NCBI RefSeq assembly: GCF_026191915.1 | Contig: NZ_JAIMBY010000009.1 | Span: forward strand, 62,001-126,000 | DNA from: Acidiphilium sp. PA | GTDB lineage: Bacteria; Pseudomonadota; Alphaproteobacteria; Acetobacterales; Acetobacteraceae | Length of the DNA: 64,000 nt | Direction: 5' to 3' | In this document: positions 34,893 to 43,358 of the stretch, one piece after another | How positions within the stretch are numbered: the first letter of the stretch is position 1 | How the letters are laid out: each line of letters starts with the position of its first letter | Position numbers and translations under genes: made by a program | Notes under the pieces: generated by a model | Database searches by the model: none | What the model saw: only the letters and a program-made list of their open reading frames with translations | Told to the model about the DNA's origin: nothing

Positions 34893-35572
34893 GCCGAAAA
34901 TTCGACCTGGTGATTTTTGATTGTGACGGCGTGCTGATGGACAGCGAGATCGTCTCGGCGCGCGTGGTCGCGGCGGATATGACCGCGCATGGGCTGCCAA
35001 CCACGCCTGAAGCGGCGATGGCGCGGTTTGTCGGCACGTCGCTGAGGAATATGAAACCGATCATCGAGGCTGAGCGCGGCGCGCCGCTGCCCGATGATTG
35101 GAACGACCGCATGGTGGCCAAAATTGCCGAAGCGATGGCCGCGGAGGTCTCGCCGATTCCCGGGGCGCGCGCGGTGCTCGAACGGTTGAACGCGCTGGGC
35201 ATTGCGTGGCGGATCGCATCGAATTCGGCGGATGAGGAAATGGCGGCGAAATTCGGCAAGACCGGGTTTCTCGATCTGACCGCCGGGCGCACGCATAGCG
35301 CGCCGCGTCTGTTCGCGCGGGGCGGCCAGCCGAAGCCGGCTCCCGATGTGTTTCTGGATGCCGCCCGCGCCGAAGGCGTGCGGCCGGATCGCTGCGTGGT
35401 GATCGAGGACTCCCCACCGGGCGTGATCGGTGCGGTGGCAGCGGGTATGATTTGTTACGGATTTGCGCCGCATGGCGACGGGGCGCATCTGCGCACGGCG
35501 GGGGCGCATGGCATCATCGATCGGCTCGATCTTGTGCCGGGTCTGGTGATGGCCGCGAGCGTCAACGCATGA
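34889..35572 (+). CDS. HAD-superfamily phosphatase (phosphoglycolate phosphatase/beta-PGM-like)
   Basis: 227-residue HAD subfamily IA hydrolase. Motif I is FDCDGVLMDSE, motif II is ASNS, motif III Lys is in PKPAPDVFL, and motif IV is VIEDSPPGVIGA. The four-helix cap lies between I and II. The ATG at 34889 overlaps the hemH stop, and the stop overlaps hemJ, so it is cotranscribed with haem genes. Substrate unknown; a role in pyrophosphate or side-product clearance in haem synthesis would be speculation. Confidence 0.85.
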   Translation: MSRKFDLVIFDCDGVLMDSEIVSARVVAADMTAHGLPTTPEAAMARFVGTSLRNMKPIIEAERGAPLPDDWNDRMVAKIAEAMAAEVSPIPGARAVLERLNALGIAWRIASNSADEEMAAKFGKTGFLDLTAGRTHSAPRLFARGGQPKPAPDVFLDAARAEGVRPDRCVVIEDSPPGVIGAVAAGMICYGFAPHGDGAHLRTAGAHGIIDRLDLVPGLVMAASVNA

Positions 35573-36018
35573 CGATCGGGTTTCTGGCTCCTCTCTATCG
35601 CTGGGAGCTGGCGTTTCACGTGATGTCGATCATCGCGTGGATGGCTGCGCTGTTCTATCTGCCGCGTCTCTATGTATACCATTGCCAGGTCGCACCCGGA
35701 TCGCTGGAGTCGGCGCGGTTCAAGGTGATGGAGCGGCGGTTGCTCAAACAGATCGCGACACCGGCAATGATATCGTCCTGGGTGTTCGGCATTCTGCTGA
35801 TCCTGACGCCAGGCGCCATTTCATGGTCGGCGCCGTGGTGGTGGGTGAAGTTCGTCAGCGTGATTCTGATGAGCGGGTTTCACGGCGCGCTGTCGAAATG
35901 GCGGAAGAACTTCCTGAACGATCGTAACGTGAAGCCCGAGCGGTTTTATCGGATCGCCAATGAGGTGCCGACGATCCTGATGGTGATCATTGTCATCATG
36001 GTGTTTGTCCAACCGTAA
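35569..36018 (+). CDS. hemJ: Protoporphyrinogen IX oxidase HemJ
   Basis: 149-residue inner-membrane protein with four hydrophobic helices, the oxygen-independent type of protoporphyrinogen oxidase found in alphaproteobacteria. Conserved family features are the His in ELAFHVMSIIAWMAALFYLPRLYVYH, Lys in LLKQIATPAMI, and W..K in SAPWWWVKF. It ends the hemE-hemH-HAD-hemJ operon and overlaps the HAD gene by four bases. The rho gene that often follows hemJ in relatives is absent here. Confidence 0.93.
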   Translation: MTIGFLAPLYRWELAFHVMSIIAWMAALFYLPRLYVYHCQVAPGSLESARFKVMERRLLKQIATPAMISSWVFGILLILTPGAISWSAPWWWVKFVSVILMSGFHGALSKWRKNFLNDRNVKPERFYRIANEVPTILMVIIVIMVFVQP

Positions 36019-36555
36019 CGTTCGCGGGTTCGGGCTCGTTCGTCTTTTCCACGACAACATTATGCCGGATCGGCCGGCGCCGGCGTGTTGCCGATCCGGT
36101 ACGGGCGTACCTGTTGTACGATATTCAAAGCGCGTGTCGGTTCCATTCAATACATGAACGGCTCTGCAATTGAAGAGTGCTGCCGTGGCCGACCCGAAAC
36201 AAAAAAGGTCGCCGCAGTGGGCAGGGGTTGGTAACAAGGGTAACAAACGAACGCGGCTTGGCTCTCATTCACTGTTATCGTGGAGGTCTTTTGGCGTGTT
36301 TATAGTGTTGGAGCAAGGCCGTTACTGCAGTGCGCTGCTGCGCGACTTGCATGATTGCGGCTGTGGAACGCGGCTCGACCCCTGCTTACGCCCTGGGCAA
36401 ACACTCGGCCGGCGGCATCCGGCTCAACGTTTTTCTTTGCACGGTCTGGCTTGGTAGGGGGTCAGGCGGTTCGAACGTCGCACGTCAGACCGTGTCGACG
36501 GATGTTTTGACTTTCAAGGACGACAATCAATCAAGAACAGTGAGGCATCAATCTA
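36019..36555. other. 537-bp gene-free stretch between hemJ and a porin gene
   Basis: A hairpin 46 bases after hemJ pairs CCGGATCGGC (36065-36074) with GCCGATCCGG (36090-36099) but lacks a T-run. A tandem direct repeat GGTAACAA occurs at 36230-36237 and 36239-36246. A TTGACT at about 36508 could be a -35 box for the porin gene, with only a weak -10. The small open frames (up to 145 codons) show no family features and overlap the porin's start out of frame. I see no gene here. Confidence 0.4.
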
Positions 36556-37719
36556 ATGAAACGGATATCAATGCGCGCGCTTCTTTGCGCGGGATTCGGC
36601 GTCGTGGCGATGACGGCCGCGGGTGGTGTGGCACAGGCTCAGGTCAGTGTACCGAAAATGAAGATCGATGGTGGCCCGCTCGGCACGCTCGATCTGAGCG
36701 GCGGCATCGACGGGTTTTTCTACGGCTACTCGGGTGCCGGTACCAACAGCTTGTTCGGCAACGGTAAATCGGTTGGCGCCGAACCGCGGGTTGCCGACAT
36801 CAAGGTGGTGAAGCCGACCGGACTTGTGCAGTTCACCATCGAAGTCAAACCCGATGATTCGGTTTATTTCGGTATCCACCCGAGCCCGATGACCGCGACC
36901 ACCTTCACGCTCGGGCCGGTATACGCCGCGTACGTGACGCTTGCGCCGACGCCGGCGCTGAGCATTTCGGTCGGTCAGATCTATTCGCTCGAAGGCTGGG
37001 AGTCTTCGACCGACTGGAACAACGCCAATCTGATCGATTCCTCGCTGTACTATGTCGAGAACTCGTCGAGCCGCGGCGTGTCCGCAACCTACACCGTGGG
37101 CAAGCTCTCGGCCACGGTGAACTATGGCGACGGGTTCGACAGCGGTGTTTTCAACGTGGTGCAGGGGCTTGCCACCTACTCGTTCGATGCAAACAATGCG
37201 CTCTCGCTTTACGGCACGGTGAATTTCGGCCGGACCGGGCCCAATACATTCGCGTATGGCAACGGGACGACCGGCATCGGTTATCCGGGCTATAATGCAG
37301 CCTATGTGAATTCCAACATGGCCGGCGCGTACTACGACTATACCAACGGCAATTTAAACCTCATCCCCGAAGTCCAGTATGTCTACTCAAAGGTCGACCA
37401 TAAGATCGGCCTCGACAAATTCACCAGCAATTTCGGTGCCGAGCTGATTGCGAACTACACCTTCCCGAAAACGCCATGGTCGGTCGGCGGCATGGTCAAT
37501 GCGTTCTCCAATGTCGGCCCGCAGGCCTGGTATCTGAACGCACATTCGGCCGGCGTTGCGGTCGGTATCACGCCGACTTGGCAGAAGGGTCATTTCTTCG
37601 TGCGCGGTGAGGCAGGGTTGCTGCATCTGACCAGCATCGGCTCGGGCCCGGCGTTCGGCAGCAACGGCACCGGCCGCAACCAGGTGATCGGCATTCTCGG
37701 CGCGGGCTTCGTATTCTGA
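36556..37719 (+). CDS. Outer-membrane beta-barrel porin-like protein
   Basis: 387 residues. A signal peptide (ending GGVAQAQ) precedes alternating hydrophobic beta strands rich in Y, G, N, T. The chain ends with a C-terminal Phe (GILGAGFVF), the Bam recognition signature. The pattern GTLDLSGGIDGFFYGYSGAG ... LSISVGQIYSLEGWES matches the OmpL/'porin, beta-barrel' families of Acetobacteraceae. The long leader suggests strong or regulated expression. It precedes the ABC importer and could feed it (inference). Confidence 0.78.
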   Translation: MKRISMRALLCAGFGVVAMTAAGGVAQAQVSVPKMKIDGGPLGTLDLSGGIDGFFYGYSGAGTNSLFGNGKSVGAEPRVADIKVVKPTGLVQFTIEVKPDDSVYFGIHPSPMTATTFTLGPVYAAYVTLAPTPALSISVGQIYSLEGWESSTDWNNANLIDSSLYYVENSSSRGVSATYTVGKLSATVNYGDGFDSGVFNVVQGLATYSFDANNALSLYGTVNFGRTGPNTFAYGNGTTGIGYPGYNAAYVNSNMAGAYYDYTNGNLNLIPEVQYVYSKVDHKIGLDKFTSNFGAELIANYTFPKTPWSVGGMVNAFSNVGPQAWYLNAHSAGVAVGITPTWQKGHFFVRGEAGLLHLTSIGSGPAFGSNGTGRNQVIGILGAGFVF

Positions 37720-37726
37720 AACCGGT

Positions 37727-37749
37727 GGTCCCGGAACGGTCCCGGGACC
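37727..37749 (+). terminator. Hairpin after the porin gene
   Basis: GGTCCCGG (37727-37734) pairs with CCGGGACC (37742-37749), an 8-bp GC stem starting 8 bases after the porin stop. No T-run follows, so termination may be partial. Confidence 0.4.
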
Positions 37750-37836
37750 CATGATTGCGACGGACGGCAGGGCGGCGTATCGAACGAGGTGCTGCCCTGC
37801 CTGAAGTTCAACCTTTCGAACATCGAGGATAACGAC

Positions 37837-38940
37837 ATGATTGATGCTTTCACGCCCGGCCGCCGTACCGTTCTGAAGCTGGCCGGGGCGGGCGCTGCCG
37901 GCGCGCTTCTGCCGGGCGTCGCCGGGGCGGCTTACCCCGCCGCCCTGGTCAAGGCGGCCAAGGCGGAAGACGGTCTGAATACCATCGCGCTGCCGCCCGA
38001 CTGGGCGAACTATGGTGCGATTATCAGCACCTTCGAGAAAAAATTCGGTATCTCCATCAAGAATGCGGCACCCGACGATACCTCGGCGCAGGAGCTCCAA
38101 TCGATCCGCTCGCTCAAGGGTCAGTCGCGCGGGCCCGACGTCGTCGATGTCGGCCTGTCGTTTGCGCTCGATGGCGCGAAAGAGGGGTTGTTCCGCCCCT
38201 ATAAGGTTTCGACCTGGAGCAGCATTCCGGCGTCGATGAAGGACCCCGGTGGTCTGTGGTACGGCGATTACTTCGGCCTCGTATCGTTTGGCGTCAACAT
38301 GTCGGTCGCCAAAGTGGCGCCGCGGACCTGGGCTGATTTGAAGAAGCCGATCTACAAAGGCATGGTTGCCCTCAACGGCAGCCCGCTCGGCGCTGGTGCG
38401 GCGTTCGCCGCGGTGTTTGCAGCGGCGCTGGCAAACGGTGGTTCGCTCGATGACATCATGCCCGGCATCGCGTTTTTCGCTGACCTCGCCAAACGCGGAA
38501 ATTTCGATCCTTCGGCAGCGACCTCGGCGAGCCTGGTCTCCGGCCAGACGCCGGTGGTGGTCAACTGGGATTACCTCAACCTCGCCCAGGCCAAGGGTTC
38601 GAAGACGATGACCAAGATCGAGACGATTATCCCGGCCGATGCCAAGCCCTATGGCGCGTTTTATTGCCAGGCGATCAGCAAATTTGCGCCGCACCCGAAG
38701 GCCGCTGAATTGTGGCAGGAATTCATCTATTCGGATGAAGGCCAGTTGCTCTATCTCAAAGGCTTCGCGCACCCGGCACGCTTCTCGGAAATGGCGAAAT
38801 CGGGCGCCATTCCGAAGTCGATGCTGGCGGAACTGCCACCGGCGAAACCCTATGGCGAGGCGCTGTTCGCGACGATCGAACAGACCAAGAAAGCGCAAGC
38901 CGCCCTCACCGCGAACTGGACGAAAATGGTCAAGGCGTGA
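37837..38940 (+). CDS. ABC transporter substrate-binding protein (PotD/AfuA-like)
   Basis: 367-residue periplasmic binding protein. A Tat-like signal (GRRTVLKLAGAGAAGALLPGVAGAAYP) is followed by a two-lobe fold of the type for polyamines, iron or 2-aminoethylphosphonate. Segments such as GPDVVDVGLSFALDG, GLWYGDYFGLVSFGVN and WQEFIYSDEGQLLYLKGFAHPAR support it. GAGG lies 9 bases before ATG 37837. It is the first of four genes; its stop overlaps the permease GTG as GTGA. Ligand unknown. Confidence 0.85.
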   Translation: MIDAFTPGRRTVLKLAGAGAAGALLPGVAGAAYPAALVKAAKAEDGLNTIALPPDWANYGAIISTFEKKFGISIKNAAPDDTSAQELQSIRSLKGQSRGPDVVDVGLSFALDGAKEGLFRPYKVSTWSSIPASMKDPGGLWYGDYFGLVSFGVNMSVAKVAPRTWADLKKPIYKGMVALNGSPLGAGAAFAAVFAAALANGGSLDDIMPGIAFFADLAKRGNFDPSAATSASLVSGQTPVVVNWDYLNLAQAKGSKTMTKIETIIPADAKPYGAFYCQAISKFAPHPKAAELWQEFIYSDEGQLLYLKGFAHPARFSEMAKSGAIPKSMLAELPPAKPYGEALFATIEQTKKAQAALTANWTKMVKA

Positions 38941-39821
38941 GCCTGCGGCCTACCAGACCCGCCGGGCCGCTTGCCCGGTCCGGCGGGTTGTTCACCCTGG
39001 TCTTCATGGCGCCGTTTCTGCTGTATGTAACGGCGTTCCTGATCCTGCCGACCTTGATGCTGCTCGCCACCGCGTTTCTCGGCAAGCACGGCCCGACGCT
39101 GCATTACGTCGCCGCGCTGGGCGAAGGGCAGACCGTCGTTGCGTTCCGCAATTCGATTGAACTATCGGCATTGGCCGCCCTGGTCGGGCTGTTGGTCGGC
39201 GGGCTCGCCGCCTATTTCGTGCTGCGCCCGGGCATGCCGCGCGGATTGCGCTCGCTGGTCACCACCTTCGGTGCGGTCGCCGCGAATTTCGCCGGCGTGC
39301 CGCTGGCGTTTGCGTTCATCGCGACACTCGGCAGCCTCGGCATGATCACGGTCTGGTTCAAGGACATTGGCGTCAACCTGTACGGCATGGGGTTCACGCT
39401 CTATTCGATGCCGGGACTCGTGCTGGTGTACGCCTATTTCCAGGTGCCGCTCATGATCATCGTCATCACCCCGGCGCTCGAGGCGCTGCGGCGCGAATGG
39501 CGGGAGGCGGCGGAGAATCTGGGTGCCTCCACCTGGGACTACTGGCGGCACGTCGGTCTGCCGATCCTGCTGCCTTCACTGCTCTCGGCTTATATTTTAT
39601 TGTTCGGCAACGCGTTCTCGGCCTATGCGACCCCCTATGCGCTGACCTCGGGCATCGTGGCGCTGGTGCCGGTCGAGATCAGCAATGTTCTGTCAGGCAA
39701 CGTGATGGTATCGCAACAGACCGGTGCCGCGCTCGCGCTGGGGATGATCGTGGTGATGGTCGTGGTGATGGGTATTTACGCGCTGATCGCGCGCCGGGTC
39801 GGCCGCTGGGTGAAGCGATGA
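38937..39821 (+). CDS. ABC transporter permease (first)
   Basis: 294-residue inner-membrane permease with six predicted helices. The cytoplasmic EAA loop is LEALRREWREAAENLGASTWDYWRHVGLPILLPSLLSA. It belongs to the PotB/CysT type. GTG start overlapping the binding-protein stop, and its stop overlaps the second permease as ATGA. Confidence 0.9.
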   Translation: MSLRPTRPAGPLARSGGLFTLVFMAPFLLYVTAFLILPTLMLLATAFLGKHGPTLHYVAALGEGQTVVAFRNSIELSALAALVGLLVGGLAAYFVLRPGMPRGLRSLVTTFGAVAANFAGVPLAFAFIATLGSLGMITVWFKDIGVNLYGMGFTLYSMPGLVLVYAYFQVPLMIIVITPALEALRREWREAAENLGASTWDYWRHVGLPILLPSLLSAYILLFGNAFSAYATPYALTSGIVALVPVEISNVLSGNVMVSQQTGAALALGMIVVMVVVMGIYALIARRVGRWVKR

Positions 39822-40603
39822 GCCGGCGAACCCATAATCTGATCCCCGGCCTCGGGCTCGGCGTAATCGGACTGTATTTCGTAATCCCCCTGGTCGCGAC
39901 CGGCGCGTTCAGCCTGTGGGAGGGCGGCGACAAATACGGACTCGCCGCCTATGCGGCGCTGATCCATCAACCGAAACTGTGGCAGAGCCTCGGGCTTTCG
40001 GTGCGGCTTGCGATTCAAACGATTCTGGTCGGGCTGGTGGTGCTGGTGCCGGCGGTGTTCTGGCTCAATCTGCGGGTCCAGCGGCTGCGGCCGTTGTTCG
40101 ATTTCCTTTCGGTGCTGCCCTTCGTGGTGCCGCCGATCGCGCTGGTCGCCGGCATGACCACGCTATACACCGGGCCGGACTGGTTCGTCGGCACGGCGAA
40201 TTATCTGGTGGTGCCTTATGTGATCCTGGCGCTGCCCTACACCTATCGTGCGCTCGATGTCGGGATGCGCGCACTCGATCTGAAAACATTGACCGAAGCC
40301 TCGCAGAGTCTCGGCGCCGGCTGGATGACGTTGATCTTCCGCGTGGTGGTGCCCAACCTGACCACGGCGCTGATCGGTGCTGCGCTGCTGACCATCGCGA
40401 TCGTGATGGGGGAGTTCACCTTTGCCAATATCCTGCTGTTTAATACGTTTGCGGTCTATATCGACTATGTCGGCCAGACCTCGGCAACCCAGGCGGCGGC
40501 GCTGACCTTGCTGAGTTTTCTGATCACCTGGTTGGCCATGCTGGGCGTGTTGTTCACCGGGCGTGGCGGGCGCGGCCAGGTTCAGATCGGTGGGGCGCGC
40601 TGA
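39818..40603 (+). CDS. ABC transporter permease (second)
   Basis: 261-residue PotC-type permease with six helices. The EAA loop is DLKTLTEASQSLGAGWMTLIFRVVVPNLTTALIGA. It pairs with the preceding gene and shares one base with the ATPase start (TGATG). A frame opening earlier at 39497 overlaps the first permease and has no family match before the ATG at 39818. Confidence 0.9.
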   Translation: MSRRTHNLIPGLGLGVIGLYFVIPLVATGAFSLWEGGDKYGLAAYAALIHQPKLWQSLGLSVRLAIQTILVGLVVLVPAVFWLNLRVQRLRPLFDFLSVLPFVVPPIALVAGMTTLYTGPDWFVGTANYLVVPYVILALPYTYRALDVGMRALDLKTLTEASQSLGAGWMTLIFRVVVPNLTTALIGAALLTIAIVMGEFTFANILLFNTFAVYIDYVGQTSATQAAALTLLSFLITWLAMLGVLFTGRGGRGQVQIGGAR

Positions 40604-41661
40604 TGAGCTATCTGCAGCTTGATGCCGTGGCGAAGCACTACGGCAGCCGCACCGTCCTGCGCGATGTCTCGATCGATCTGAAAGCCGGCGAGTTCGTCTC
40701 GCTGCTCGGCCCGTCCGGCTGCGGCAAGACGACACTGTTGCGGATCGTGGCGGGGTTCGATCAACCCGATTCGGGCCGCGTCGTGCTGGAGGGGCGCGAT
40801 ATTTCGGGCCTGGCGCCGGCAAAGCGGCAGATGGGCATGGTGTTTCAGGCCTATTCGCTGTTTCCCAACATGACCGCGCAGGAGAACGTGCAATTCGGCC
40901 TGCGGGTGCGCCGGCAGGATGCGACGACGCAACAGAAACGCGCGCGCGAGTTGCTCGAACTGGTCGGCCTCGGCGAGCATGCCCAGAAATATCCGCATCA
41001 GCTCTCCGGCGGGCAGCAGCAGCGCGTCGCGCTGGCACGTGCCTTGGCAATCAGCCCCGCCCTGCTGCTGCTCGATGAGCCGCTGTCCGCCCTGGATGCC
41101 AAGGTGCGGGTACAGCTGCGCGATGAAATTCGCCGGATCCAGCAGGAAACCGGTGTCACCACACTGTTCGTCACCCACGATCAGGAGGAGGCGCTGTCGA
41201 TCTCGGATCGGGTGGTGGTGATGCACGATGGGGTGCTCGCACAGGTGGGCGAACCGGCGGCGATCTACGGCGAGCCTGCCAATATTTTCGTGGCCCGGTT
41301 CGTCGGTGCGGTCGCCGAACTGCAAGGCGTGGTGGCGGATGGTTCAGCCGGCATGGTCACCGTGCTGGGCCGGCAGGTTGCGGCAAACCGCGCGCGCGGC
41401 ATGGCGGCGGGAACGCGGGTCTACTTCCTGCTTCGCCCCGAAACGGTGCGGCTGGGCCCGCCGGATGCCGCCGGCATGCTGCACGGTACGGTCATCGCGC
41501 GCACCTTCTACGGCGCGCTGACCAGCCTGAAAGTCGAAATCGTCGGCGGCTCCGATTGCGTCACCGCGGCGATGGCCAGCGGCGACGCCGTGAACATCGC
41601 AATCGGCAGCACAGTCTCGATCAATTGGGACCCAGACTCCCCCCGGCTCCTCGTCGCCTGA
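40603..41661 (+). CDS. ABC transporter ATP-binding protein (PotA/FbpC type)
   Basis: 352-residue ATPase. Walker A is GPSGCGKTT, the Q-loop is MVFQAYSLFPNMTAQENV, the signature is LSGGQQQRVALARAL, Walker B is LLLLDEPLSALDA, and the H-loop is VTHDQEEAL. A C-terminal TOBE regulatory domain (about 265-352) is present. It completes the importer 37837-41661. Neighbouring choline-ester genes suggest a choline-derived ligand, but nothing in the sequence proves this. Confidence 0.93.
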   Translation: MSYLQLDAVAKHYGSRTVLRDVSIDLKAGEFVSLLGPSGCGKTTLLRIVAGFDQPDSGRVVLEGRDISGLAPAKRQMGMVFQAYSLFPNMTAQENVQFGLRVRRQDATTQQKRARELLELVGLGEHAQKYPHQLSGGQQQRVALARALAISPALLLLDEPLSALDAKVRVQLRDEIRRIQQETGVTTLFVTHDQEEALSISDRVVVMHDGVLAQVGEPAAIYGEPANIFVARFVGAVAELQGVVADGSAGMVTVLGRQVAANRARGMAAGTRVYFLLRPETVRLGPPDAAGMLHGTVIARTFYGALTSLKVEIVGGSDCVTAAMASGDAVNIAIGSTVSINWDPDSPRLLVA

Positions 41662-41664
41662 CAA

Positions 41665-41700
41665 ATAAAAGTTTTCTGGTTCTTTTTTACAAAAAAGAAC
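41665..41700. terminator. T-hairpin element, copy 4 (reverse orientation)
   Basis: AAAAGTTTTCTG precedes GTTCTTTTTT (41679-41688), which pairs perfectly with AAAAAAGAAC (41691-41700) across 2 bases. It lies just after the ABC ATPase stop and probably ends the importer transcript. Confidence 0.65.
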
Positions 41701-41731
41701 AACTTGCTTACCCCTGCTCGAAGGACTGCCC

Positions 41732-42520
41732 ATGACCCCCCTACCCCCCGGCGCCATCGAAGCCGCCAAAGCCGCGGCGGACGCCGCGGGCGCCGTCATC
41801 CGCCCGTATTTCCGCTCCGGCATCACCGCCGATGACAAATCCGACGACAGCCCGGTCACAATGGCCGATCGCGCCGCCGAACAGGCGATCCGCGCGGTGA
41901 TGGCCGAGCGGTTTCCAACGTTCGGCGTGATCGGCGAGGAATTGGGCGACCAGCGGCTGGGTCGCTTCAACTGGGTGATCGACCCGATCGACGGCACCCG
42001 CGAATTCATCACCGGCCGGCCGACTTTCGTGACGCTGATCGCCCTGGTCGAAGACGGTGTGCCGGTGCTCGGCCTGATTGACCAACCGGTGATCGGCGAG
42101 CGCTGGCTTGCCGCGGCGGGCACGCTCGATTTCACCAGCCGGTTCGGCGGCCGCATCGGCTGTCGCAAACGGACCGCGCTGGGGGCGGCGGAACTGTCCT
42201 GCACCGGACCCGAATGGTTCGATGCCGATCAACTCAGAGCGTTTCACCGGCTGGAAGCCGCATGTCGCCGCACGTCCTGGGGCGATGACGCCTATGCCGC
42301 CGGGCTGGTGGCACTCGGCGAGATCGATGTGATCGCCGAGGCCGGGCACAAGCCGTGGGACTGGGCGGCGTCGGTGCCGATCATCGAGGCGGCCGGCGGC
42401 ATGATGTGCGACTGGTCCGGCAACAAGCTGCGTCTCGATGCCGCCCATGATGGCACGGTGCTGATCCTGGGTGATCCGTCGCTGCGCGATGCGGCCCTCG
42501 CGGCGTTGCGGGGCGGCTGA
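41732..42520 (+). CDS. hisN: Histidinol-phosphatase / inositol-monophosphatase family (HisN type)
   Basis: 262-residue Mg2+/Li+-sensitive phosphatase. Metal ligands are in VIGEELGDQRLG, WVIDPIDGTREFITG and the C-terminal KPWDWAASVPIIEAAGG. The ITGRPTFVTLIAL and GLIDQPVIGERWLAA stretches match the HisN branch. AAGGA precedes the ATG. It shares a base with the next phosphoesterase gene, so beyond histidine synthesis it might act on a phosphorylated choline-ester product (inference). Confidence 0.82.
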   Translation: MTPLPPGAIEAAKAAADAAGAVIRPYFRSGITADDKSDDSPVTMADRAAEQAIRAVMAERFPTFGVIGEELGDQRLGRFNWVIDPIDGTREFITGRPTFVTLIALVEDGVPVLGLIDQPVIGERWLAAAGTLDFTSRFGGRIGCRKRTALGAAELSCTGPEWFDADQLRAFHRLEAACRRTSWGDDAYAAGLVALGEIDVIAEAGHKPWDWAASVPIIEAAGGMMCDWSGNKLRLDAAHDGTVLILGDPSLRDAALAALRGG

Positions 42521-43347
42521 TGCTGATCGCGCATCTGACCGATCTGCACGTACGCCCGTTCGGCCGGGCGGCCAACCGCGTGGTCGAGACCAATCTGATG
42601 GTCGAGCGGGCGATGCGCCAGGTCGCCGGCTATGCACCCGCGGCGGTGATCATCACCGGTGATCTGACCGAGAACGGATTGCCCGAAGAATATACCGAAT
42701 TGCGCCGCCTGCTTGAGGGACGGCTCGCCTGCCCGGTCTATGTGGTGCCCGGCAATCACGACCGGCGGGGATCGCTGCGCGCCGCGCTCGGCGGGTGGCC
42801 GGGTGTGGGTGGCGGCTCTGAATTCGTGCACTACGCGACGGATATCGGCCCGCTCCGCCTGATCATGCTCGACAGCGTGGTACCGGGTGCCGGCCATGGC
42901 GAACTCTGCAGCGAACGCCTGGAATTTCTGAAAACCGAGCTCGATGCGGCGCAGGATCGGCCCGTGCTGATCGGCCTGCACCATCCGCCCTTCATGACCG
43001 GCATTGCCGCGATGGACGCAATTCCCCTGCGCGCGCCTGAGGCATTGCTCGCACTCATTGCCCGGCACGGCCGGGTGCTTGCGGTGCTGTGCGGCCATCA
43101 TCATCGGGTGATCATGGCGCAGCACGGCGGGGCGATGCTGCTTGCCGGTGCCGCGATCGGCGGGCATCAGAGCGAGCTGACCTTCGACGCCACGGCACGC
43201 CCTTATTTCTACCTCGAACCCGGCGGGTATTTCCTGCTGCGCTGGGATGGATCGGCGCTCACCGCCAACCTGGCAACGATCGGCGATTTTGCGGGACCGT
43301 TTCCCTTCGCGGTGGATGCGGATTACCCCGGACGGACCATGGCTTGA
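42520..43347 (+). CDS. Metallophosphoesterase (GpdQ/CpdA-like)
   Basis: 275-residue binuclear metal phosphodiesterase. The five-motif set is complete: TDLH (D8, H10), GDLTENG, GNHDRR, the His in IGLHHPP and GHHHR near the end. Family members cleave glycerophosphodiesters or cAMP. Being wedged between a phosphatase and choline sulfatase suggests a glycerophosphocholine-type substrate (inference). TGATG overlap with hisN; AGGAGG of the next gene overlaps its stop. Confidence 0.85.
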   Translation: MLIAHLTDLHVRPFGRAANRVVETNLMVERAMRQVAGYAPAAVIITGDLTENGLPEEYTELRRLLEGRLACPVYVVPGNHDRRGSLRAALGGWPGVGGGSEFVHYATDIGPLRLIMLDSVVPGAGHGELCSERLEFLKTELDAAQDRPVLIGLHHPPFMTGIAAMDAIPLRAPEALLALIARHGRVLAVLCGHHHRVIMAQHGGAMLLAGAAIGGHQSELTFDATARPYFYLEPGGYFLLRWDGSALTANLATIGDFAGPFPFAVDADYPGRTMA

Positions 43348-43358
43348 GGAGGATGACG

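Noticed and set aside
35608-35623. Second parS-like sequence (TTTCACGTGATG) in hemJ
   Set aside because: Only the central part matches; the palindrome is broken on one side, so ParB binding is unlikely.
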